Part shown: in pieces, positions 56,070-64,000 of the stretch
Position numbering within the stretch: the stretch's first letter is position 1
Layout of the letters: each line of letters begins with the position of its first letter
Origin: Camellia lanceoleosa
Taxonomy: Eukaryota > Streptophyta > Magnoliopsida > Ericales > Theaceae
DNA: 64,000 nt
Assembly: GCA_025200525.1 (NCBI GenBank)
Contig: CM045758.1
Span: 8,304,580-8,368,579 of the forward strand
Reading direction: 5' to 3'
Program-made: the position numbers and the translations under genes
The notes under the pieces: generated by a model
What the model was told of the DNA's origin: nothing
Seen by the model: the letters and a program-made list of their open reading frames with translations, nothing else
The model's database searches: none

Positions 56070-57085
56070 CAATTTGTATAGGTTTCGAAATCGTTTATGA
56101 AAAATCTAGAAACTCCCTAGAACAACACCCTTGGATTAGAATCAACAACTGAAGAACAACTCTCTCTTTTGTGTATAACAAACAAACCTTTGATGTACTC
56201 TCTTTAAACCATGAGTTGAATACTCAATAAAACATCAAAGAAAAATAACAAAATATCCTCAAATATAAACCTTCAAGAACCAAAAAGAAGATCTGGAGGA
56301 ATTCAATGAATACCTTAGTTTTGGGAGAAAACCAAGTATTTATAGAGAACCACAAGTAATTCTAGATTGGGAAGAAAACAAACTCCTTAAGAAATCCGGA
56401 TTCTGAGGCTCGCTCGAGCGAAGCTTTGCTGGCTCAAGCGAGGATTGTATTTTTCATGATTTCTACTAGTGCCTTGGCTCGAGCGACCAATCAATTCTTT
56501 CAGGTTTTTGTATGGACGCAATCCTTAGCTCGAGCGAGCATTCCTTGGATCGAGCGAGCAAACCTTCGCTCGAGCGAGCTCTTCTTGGCTCAAGCAACCA
56601 ATGGCAGACATGCAATTTTGAATGCAATTTTGCATTTTGCTTCGGCCGCGAGCTGACCGGTCAGCTCGACCCCCGTAATAATCAGCGAAGTGGCAATCTT
56701 GAAAGCATTAACATCAAAAACTTCTCTGCATGGCTCGATTCGGGTTTGGATTTGCATCTAATAAACTCATAGCCTCACTGAAATAAAAGTGCGAAAATAA
56801 ATACATCTGAAAGGAGTTTTGTCAAATGGAGTTGCCAACAATAAAAACCTAACAGTTTAGGACTTCGTCGAATCACCAAGTGACAAGAAAAATATCATAT
56901 TTCATAGCGCGAAAAAATCTTTGATCGGAGAATTGGAATGTTGAGAAACCATGAAATTGATTACAGAAGTCGAAATACCATTTCAAGGATTGTTAATCAA
57001 TTAAAGCTACAGAGGATTAGGACGGCGGCGGTGGTGACGTGTGACCATGATAGTGGTGGTGGATTTGGATGGCGGTGGTGGCGAC
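56070..57085 (-). mobile_element. LTR-promoter-like fragment of an unclassified element
   Basis: Read on the minus strand: a perfect 20-bp palindrome CGAGCTGACCGGTCAGCTCG (56649-56668), then a cluster of CGCTCGAGCGA-type motifs (56600-56405), then TTCTCTATAAATACTTGG (56333-56350), a strong TATA region, then an A/T-rich leader. The layout is that of an LTR U3/R region, but neither LTR end, primer site nor duplication could be fixed. The ORFs at 56426-56772 read through the repeats. Confidence 0.5.
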
Positions 57086-57090
57086 GTGTA

Positions 57091-57473
57091 GGCGTGTAAA
57101 TTTGGCCCGACCAAACTAGCCCTAGACTCAGGTCGGCCCATGTTAGGCCTCGTGGGCTCCTGCCAAAATTCAGATTCAAGGGCTAGCCCACTGGGCGAAT
57201 AATAGGCCTGCACTCCATGAAGTATTCAGGTCGGTGGGCCTGGGCTCTGGCTTGGGCTTGAACTTTTTTTTAATTTTCTTTTTATTTTTTTCACCCAAAA
57301 TTTATTTTTTCCAAAGTGGGTCTTGAGCGGGCCAATAGACCAGGTCAGGCTTCAAAATGATGGCCCAAGGTCCTGGGCTAGGCTCGGGCCTAGGCCTAAT
57401 CAGGTCAGACACACATCGGGTCATGGGCGAGCTTCTGGCCGCCCACGAGCCGTGGCCATTTTTACACTCCTAG
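57091..57473. mobile_element. MITE with GTGTAAA-type ends, copy 2
   Basis: The left edge AGGCGTGTAAATTTGGCC and the inverted right edge AGGAGTGTAAAAATGGCC match over most of 18 bp. The interior has repeated GGCCC/GGGCC, GGCCTAGGC and GGGCTTG strings, as in the element at 51049. The frames over it are chance ORFs. Confidence 0.65.
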
Positions 57474-58224
57474 TGATGTATAACCGTGGTGGTGATAGAT
57501 CTAGATCTGCGTGCCCCCACTGTTACAAGCAATAAAGGGTTTTTCACGTCGTCGTGTTTCTATCGCTCTTGTCGATGGTTTTGAGGAAGAAGGAGTACTG
57601 CCGGCTCTGATAGAAAGAGGAGATGGTGGGCTTGGGCGCAACGGCAATAGAGAAGCTAAAGAGATGTGAAGGTTTTAGAGAGAGAGAAAGAGAGAGAGAG
57701 ATAAAGAGAGAGAGAGGTTTAGGTTTTGGTTTCAGAAATTATATATATATATGGATAGTTTGGTTATTTTGTAAAAGTTTGTCCTTATGGATAAAGTAAT
57801 TTAGAGTGTAGACTTTGGAAAAAAATTGCCCATTATTATTTTCAATAAAAACATTAAAGTAGTATTTAATTTTGTAGACTGATGAAAAATAATAAAAATA
57901 TTTATTTTTAAATTTTAAAGTAAAAAATTGACTTTTTTCTTGTGTTACCAAAGGATTCCTCTAGCTTCGTATGGAAAAAATTGTCTTATAAAAAAATTAT
58001 AAATCAATGATAAACTTGATTAATTTTGATAATTAAAATTATAAACATTTTCATGTATTTATAAATATTTTGTTAAAATATTACTAATTTGCAATTTTCT
58101 CCAGGAATACGTGACATTGTTAGCCATGTGCAAGCAAAGAAGGGCATCCCAGTCCGTTTCAAAAAATGGCGGTCTCTTGTTTGTTTAATTAATTTCTAAA
58201 TTCTGTGTATTTAAACATTCGATA
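57474..58224. other. Spacer with a dispersed-repeat block, no gene
   Basis: 57523-57575 repeats the GTTACAAGCAATAAA / TTTTTCACGTCGTCGTG block of 21367-21420. An AG-rich run lies at 57676-57718. The rest is AT-rich. Confidence 0.5.
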
Positions 58225-58233
58225 CTAGTAAAT
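58225..58233 (+). repeat. 9-bp target site duplication, left (CTAGTAAAT)
   Basis: Same nine bases as 59500-59508. Confidence 0.92.
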
Positions 58234-58604
58234 GCGTCAGGATCCTCTAGAGTGTGAATCCTACAATGATCTCCTAAAGTGGTTCATCCAAGGGCTAATA
58301 TTAAGCCTCACCAAAACGACGTTGTTTTGGTGAGCAATTTCAGGCCTCGTTTGGCAAGAGGCTATTTTAGCCAAAAAGCCAACAACCCATATCAAAAAGT
58401 CAAAGATTCCCTTTTCTCTCTACTTTTTGCACATCTTTTCGTAAAAAGCCAAAAAGTCATCCCAAACATACTAGTTTTTTTTACATCACATTTTAGCCAA
58501 ATAGCCAAAAAGTTACTAAATTAGCCTGTTCCCAAACGAGGCATCAAAAAAAAAAAAAATTCAGAATTCAAAATATCGAATTGTTCCTGTGAAGCATTAC
58601 ACAC

Positions 58605-58652
<48 letters not shown>

Positions 58653-59310
58653 AGAAGAAGAAGAAGAAGAAGAAACTGAAAATATTAGGACTTTGAAAAA
58701 ACAGAGTGAGAGAGTGACAAGAAGATAAACCCACCTCTATGGATCTATGCTCGTATTTGTATTTTTTTCCTAGCAAGTTATTGGGCATCAAATTGAAGAG
58801 AGAAGGCATGGAGGTGGGTTTTGAAGGAAGAAAATACTGTAGCTGGCATTGGAGAGAAGGCATCAAGTTACAAGTTTATCTTCTTCTCTCTCTCTCTCTC
58901 TTCTTGTCTCTCTCTCTTTTGGTAACTTGGGCATCAAATTGAAGAAAAAAGACATGGAGATGGGTTTATCTTCTAAATAGGATATATTCACAAAAAATCC
59001 AAAGAAATCAAAAAGAATATATATATATATAAATCCATAGAAATCCAAACAAACCTAGCTCGAAAAATCCAAAGAAATTAAAAATAAATACAAAAAAATA
59101 AAAGGAAATATTCACAAACCCAACTCCTAAATAGGATTTATATATATATTCACATATGTATGAACACAAACACAAATCAAAGAAAAAAAATAAAGAAAAG
59201 AAAAGTAAAACTGTTGGAGTATGGCAGGGAAGGTGTCAGCGGTGGGGTGGTAGCGGCGGCGGTAGAGCGGCGGGGTGGGGGTAGCTCTTCCTCTTCTCTC
59301 CTCTCTCAGC

Positions 59311-59353
<43 letters not shown>

Positions 59354-59499
59354 CCAAAAACTGAGTGAAAAGTGAAATTTTTTGAATTTTGAAATTTTTT
59401 TTTTTCAATTTACTCACCAAAATGAGGCTTAATATCAGCCCTTGGATGAACCACTTTAGGGGATCACTGTAGGATTCACACTCTAGAGGATCCTGACGC
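58234..59499. mobile_element. Non-autonomous Mutator-like element, 1.27 kb
   Basis: Terminal inverted repeats of about 90 bp start GCGTCAGGATCCTCTAGAGT and continue through GTGAATCCTACA, CCTAAAGTGGTTCATCCAAG and TTAAGCCTCA at both ends. A perfect 9-bp duplication, CTAGTAAAT, flanks it. Inside are AG and CT microsatellites (58606-58650, 59315-59352), GAA repeats, a local repeat of GGGCATCAAATTGAAGA (about 58780 and 58928) and a smaller MITE (58344-58542). No transposase is encoded. The internal ORFs are low-complexity. Confidence 0.93.
58344..58542. mobile_element. Small MITE nested in the Mutator-like element
   Basis: The left edge GCCTCGTTTGGCAAGAGGCT is matched by the right edge, which reads GCCTCGTTTGGGAACAGGCT on the minus strand. 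About 199 bp. The interior repeats TTAGCCAAAAAGCC and its relatives. The target duplication is unclear. Confidence 0.7.
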
Positions 59500-59508
59500 C
59501 TAGTAAAT
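59500..59508 (+). repeat. 9-bp target site duplication, right (CTAGTAAAT)
   Basis: Same nine bases as 58225-58233. Confidence 0.92.
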
Positions 59509-59532
59509 TGTGCAGATTGTCCAGACTTCTAC

Positions 59533-61938
59533 TGTAATGACCCTCACACTACCTTAACCGTACTCATATGCATTTTATATGATCTTGCTCTGATTAAGCT
59601 TGCATTTCAAATCTTGACTTGTCTTGCATAAGTATTACTTGAATGTTATGTTCTTTGATGCATGCTTGAATTCGCACCTTGCCTAGAGTATAGCCGAGGT
59701 CAGCTTAGCATAGTTTACCTTTGAGCCTTTGCATTTAGAACGGTTTTGGAACCTTAGCCGACCTCCACCTTTGACTTGGCATACTGGCCGAGATGATTAT
59801 CATCTGGGCCGAGATGATTATCATCTGGGCCGAGGTGTGTATCGCCGAGGCCGAGGTGTGTATTATCTGGACCGAGATGCTATCCTTGAACCGAAGTGAT
59901 CTTGTCCTGGAATGGTGTGACATAGGCCGAGGTGTGGCACATCTAGGCCGAGGTGTGGCACAGCTTAGTCGAGTGTTGACCTTCCTAGCCGAGATCATCA
60001 TTCCTTGACTTGCCGAAGTCATTGTCTTTTGTTCGCCGAAGTCTTGTTATTCGCCGATGTCGTTACTCGCCGGAGTCCTTTACTGCCTAGCTTGTTGAAC
60101 ACACTTTGTCAGAGACTTGTCTTATCCATCAGTCACTTTTTGAGTTACACCAACCCGGTAATGCCACGTGTCCGAACAGAAGGTTAAAACGGCCGATAGA
60201 CTTAGAACCAAATCATTTTGGTCTCAAATCCTTGTTTTAGAGAGAGAAGCTCTAGGAAGAGTTCTAGAGAGAGAAGTGGAGTTTCAAGCTTAACCCTTGA
60301 AGATCAAACCGTTGGATTTAAGCTTTGAGGTTAGATTCTTGCCCTACTCCGATTGTTCTTACCAATAACCTAGCTGCATTGCTTGATCGAATCTATCTTG
60401 CATGTCATGCATTGATTTAAAGTTGGTTTTAGAAAGAGAAAAATGGTGTTCATGTGTTCTTAAAGGAAAACCTCGTTTTGATCCGTAAGTTTGGAACAAG
60501 AATCATGTTTTTGTGTTTGTTCTTGCATTGTCTTCTTGAATGGGTACCCAGGTCCATGTTTTTAAACTCATAGCATGGAATCTGAAGTCTTATAATCATA
60601 AGTTGTGATCCTTGCATTCATCTCCTTCATGGTCTTCATGTTCATGTTCTTCATGTTCTTGAGCAGAGGGGAAACCCAGATTTTCCCCGGCTTCATCTCC
60701 TTGTAAGTGGCCCTCGGGACCACACCTCGGCGAGGAGTGTGGGACCTCGGCCAAGACTTGATTGGTGCCCAGCATGTTTCTCCGAGGTGGGAAACAATGT
60801 TTGTTTTGACTTGACTTAGTTTAGAAGAATGCCGAGATCATTTGTATGCATGAGAAGCTTGTTTAAAAGTGCATTCAATGGACTTGCCGTGTGTTTGTAG
60901 GACTTGGATTCACCTCGACGCCGACGTCCGAAGAACTATGTGAGTGGTATTTTAATAAAGATATGTTATAAAGCCTTGATGAAACCTTGTTTTGCCTTGT
61001 TTGGAATGTATTTGTAAGCATGAATGATTATCCTTATTTGCAGTAAGTATTATATCTTGTTTTGATGACATCCTCGGCAAATTGCGTGCGGGGACTTTAA
61101 GCATTTGTGGCACCAAATTGCGTGCTAGGGGACTATAAGCATTTGTAGCACAAGTTTGGTAGTCCGTGCGTGCGGGGACTTTAAGCATTTGTGGCACCAA
61201 ATCAGACGCGCTGGGACTTTAAGCATTTGTGGCACAAGTCCTTAGTGTTCGGGGACTATAATGCAACGACACCATTGATTTGAGATCTCTCTTGCTTTGT
61301 CTTGTCTTGCCTTGCCACTGACGGTTTTACCGCGTGGGCCTTGTTTGTCCGAGATGTCATCTCTTGTATTATATTGATGTTAGTAAACATCCCTTGAAGC
61401 TTTGAAAGATTTGATAGATGCACCTGATTTGTTCCATGTACTATTTTGTTAAAAGACCTCGGATGTCATTCATGAAAACCCTTTATTATTTATGCCATTC
61501 ACTGAGTATCCAAGCTCACCCTCTCTATATATATGTAGGTGATGAGCAGGTCGGCGGTGACGCCTAATTGTGCTTAGCCGACGTGTTTTGCTGTAGCATT
61601 TTGCCGATGTGTTTTGGATCCATGTTTTGCAGCATCTTGAAGATCATGCTTCTTGGTTATTTCATTGTATTTTGTATTTGATGGCTGAGAAGCCTTTTGA
61701 TCAAGATATAATTTTGTACTTCATTATTTTGTATTAAAGCTACTATAAGACGTTTGTCATTTCATTTAACTCAAGCACTGCTCTTATGGACTACCTTATT
61801 TTGTTTATTGCTTCCGCATTAGTAAGCCCCATATGTTTACTCTGATTTGTGTGTGTTTTCTTGCAAGTGGCCTTGGGTAATCTCGAATTACTGGCCATCA
61901 TGGCACCATTCTACTAGGGGCGGAATGGGGTCGTGACA
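59533..61938 (+). mobile_element. E7 5' LTR, 2.4 kb
   Basis: It begins TGTAATGACCCTCACAC and ends GGGGTCGTGACA, three bases before the primer site. A block of GCCGAGRTG repeats occupies about 59785-60070, with AGATGATTATCATCT near-palindromes at its start. Four copies of a roughly 55-60-bp unit with GGGACTTTAAGCATTTGTGG occur at 61080-61260. The left flank is TCTAC, and the partner is outside the window. The ORFs inside are chance frames. Confidence 0.9.
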
Positions 61939-61941
61939 GAT

Positions 61942-61953
61942 TGGTATCAGAGC
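61942..61953 (+). promoter_or_regulatory. E7 primer binding site (initiator Met tRNA)
   Basis: TGGTATCAGAGC on the plus strand just after the LTR. It sets E7's orientation as plus. Confidence 0.95.
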
Positions 61954-62135
61954 ACGAGTTCCTCGTAGTACGTTATTCACACACTTTGGGTCCTAAAGAG
62001 CATAGGATTTCCCTTAGAAAGATGTTAGGATTGCATCATGTTGCTTGCTACTTGACAAATGTGTGCATCATCCCGGCATGATTACTTGTTGCTAGCATAC
62101 ATACTTTGTTGTGCATTTTGTTTTAAAGTCACATT

Positions 62136-64000
62136 TTGCATACTCATAGCACTATGAGGAGAGGAAGACCACCAGTTGGCCGAGATCGATCAGAGGACAG
62201 ACTGGACCGATTAGAAAGACTAGTGGAAGGGTTAACTCGGGAGTTAAGACAAGTAAGACAGCAAAATGTCAGTGCTACAACTACCAGCCGAAACGGTGAT
62301 GGCCGATATGCGATTCCGCCTCCACCACCTCCAAGACCTCAAGTACCTCCACAACCAAATTTTGTATGGGGAGGAACCCTGACTTTGATTAAGGAGTTCA
62401 AGAAGATGAACCCGCCGAGATTCCAAGGGGGCATCGAGCCGATGAAAGCCGAAGCATGGGTTCTAGGAATGGAGAAGCTATTTGAGATCTTTCCCAGCAC
62501 AGATGTACAGAAGGTGGCATTGGCCGCATTCACATTGGACGATGACGCTCGAAGATGGTGGATCTTGACGAGAAGAAAATCTGATTTAACTTGGGCCAAA
62601 TTTTTGGAGCTATTTTATAACAAGCACTTTCCCATTAGTGTACGAGATCGCAAGACCACGGAGTTCCGGACTTTGATACAAGGAACAAAACAAGAGCAGA
62701 ATACGATCGAGCTTTCACCGAATTGGCGAGGTACGCGCCTCATATGATCAGTGATGAGTATAGGAAAGCCAGGAAGTTTGAAAGCGGATTGCGTGGACCG
62801 ATACAGGATAGAGTCAACATGCACAACATGCCGACTTATGCAGGAGTTTTGGACAAGGCTATTCTTGCCGAAGCTAATCTGAACCGATATCAGAATGCAG
62901 GGGAGAATCAGAGAAAGAGACAGAATTATGATAATCGCCGAGTTCCGTTTAACACCAAGAAGAAGGCGAATGTGGGCAGCTCGGGCAACTCGAACCAGGA
63001 AGGTAATACTAAGCCGATGTGTGCCAGTTGTGGGAGGCCGCATTTCGGAGTTTGCCGTTGGGCGTCAGGCGCTTGTTTTGAATATGGAGAGATGGGTCAC
63101 CGTGTGAAAGATTGTCCGAAGTCAAAGATTGATGATGGTAAGAAAAGTGGGAGCACCTCGGGCTCTGCACAGGGAAGCAACGTCGGAAAGACACAGACGA
63201 GGCAGGGCAGAGTTTTTGCGCTAGTGCCAGGAGACACCCAGAATGCTGAGGCAGTAGTGTCAGGTATACTCCCAATCTGCTCTCAAGATGCATACATATT
63301 GATTGATTCAGGTTCGACACATTCATTTGTATCTGTTAGGTTTGCCGAGAAGTTAAATAGAGAACAAGAACCCCTTGATTTTGTGTTATATGTATCTGCT
63401 CCATCTGGGAGAACTATGATTGTTGCATCTATCTATAGGGCGTGTGCTATTGTGATTGAGGGTGTAGAACTATTAGTTGATTTGATGCCGTTAAACATGA
63501 CTCACTTTGATGTCATATTAGGAATGGATTGGTTAGTGATGAATCATGCATCTATAGATTGTGTTTTGAAGAGTGTCACATTGAGACCCCCAGACCGAGC
63601 CGAGGTTATTTTCCGAGGTAAAGGGGTAGTGCCCCCTCCTTACTTGATTTCGTCCATTAAGGCCTATAAATTAATTCAGAAAGGGTGCCATGGCTACTTG
63701 TGTAGTATACTGAATGATCAGAATGGAAATGTTGATATAGCCGACATCCCAGTTGTTAATGAATTCCCCGATGTCTTTCCAAATGAATTGCCTGGCCACT
63801 TAGTTGATAGAGAAATAGAGTTTACTGTGGACATTGTGTCAGGAACACAGCCGATCTCCAAGACACCCTATAGGATGGCCCCAGCCGAACTTAAGGAATT
63901 GAAAGTGCAACTACAAGAGTTGTTGGATAAGGGTTTTGTTAGGCCGAGCACTTCACCGTGGGGAGCACCAGTTTTGTTTGTTAAGAAAAAGGATGGTACA
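62136..64000 (+). CDS. E7 gag-pol polyprotein, 5' part (one frameshift), runs off the window
   Basis: Gag starts at ATG 62136 or, in frame, 62154 (MRRGRPPVG). It has a coiled-coil-like start, a Pro run, and the capsid core FKKMNPPRFQGGIEPMKAEAW, DDARRWW and WAKFLELFYNKHFP. One base is missing at about 62683-62695, which shifts the frame; reading resumes as AEYDRAFTELARYAPHM and stays open to the window end. Next come zinc knuckle CASCGRPHFGVC, a second knuckle with Tyr for Cys (CFEYGEMGH), protease ILIDSGSTHSFVS (63305) and FDVILGMDWL, the linker GVVPPPYLISSIKAYK, DVFPNELPG, and RT start [14 protein letters not shown]. Lineage: same group as E1 (Tekay/Del-like). It may be nearly functional apart from the shift and the Cys loss. 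Confidence 0.9.

Noticed and set aside
1..64000. tRNA genes suggested by TGGTATCAGAGC and GGGCGTGCCA
   Set aside because: These are 12-18-nt primer binding sites next to LTRs. No cloverleaf-length sequence surrounds them.

Overview
This window looks like heterochromatic, intergenic DNA from a flowering plant, probably a eudicot. The reasons are nested long-terminal-repeat (LTR) retrotransposons of plant Ty3/gypsy types with initiator-Met-tRNA primer sites, a plant L1-type LINE tail with an RNase H domain, a CACTA transposon, Mutator-like elements with 9-bp target duplications, and long AT-rich spacers. I find no intact host gene, no tRNA or rRNA and no CRISPR array. The only recognisable host coding sequence is a 42-codon HSP90 fragment inside a small inverted-repeat element. 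All boundaries, repeats and frames below were read by eye.

Layout. (1) 1-18754: a Tekay/Del-like Ty3/gypsy element on the minus strand (E1), whose left end is cut by the window edge. It is split at its protease/RT junction by a large plus-strand element (E2, 4289-14735, 5-bp target duplication CCAGT). E2 has one full 4.6-kb LTR, a truncated second LTR, a minisatellite array and no gag-pol. (2) 18760-20691: the 5' part of a copia-like element (E3), minus strand, carrying a 1.1-kb non-autonomous CACTA element with a 3-bp duplication. (3) 20692-24962: AT-rich spacer with inverted-repeat elements, one full of ACGT-core repeats. (4) 24968-34479: a composite Tat/Ogre-like element (E4, duplication GATAT) with outer LTRs of one type, an inner LTR of a related type, a broken gag, no recognised pol and a long intact antisense ORF. 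(5) 34485-39596: microsatellites and small inverted-repeat transposons, including the one with the HSP90 fragment. (6) 39602-48077: a second minus-strand Ty3/gypsy element (E6, duplication GTCAC). Its LTRs match exactly over long stretches but differ in dense small patches. (7) 48083-53421: AT-rich spacer, MITEs and a 5'-truncated LINE. (8) 53422-56064: a 2.6-kb solo LTR (E5, duplication GTTTC), followed by an LTR-promoter-like fragment. (9) 57091-59499: a MITE, then a Mutator-type element with 9-bp duplications. (10) 59533-64000: the 5' LTR and gag-protease-RT start of a nearly intact plus-strand Ty3/gypsy element (E7) that runs off the window.

The elements record an order of events. E3 was there before E1 and E2 entered E1. 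The CACTA element entered E3, at a time that cannot be ordered against E1. E1 shows mainly C-to-T type stop codons, as expected for methylated DNA. E6 shows small indel patches that look more like consensus error than age. Several otherwise unrelated LTRs carry clusters of family-specific GC-rich palindromes, in three cases close upstream of a TATA-like box. This is the pattern in the window I would follow first.
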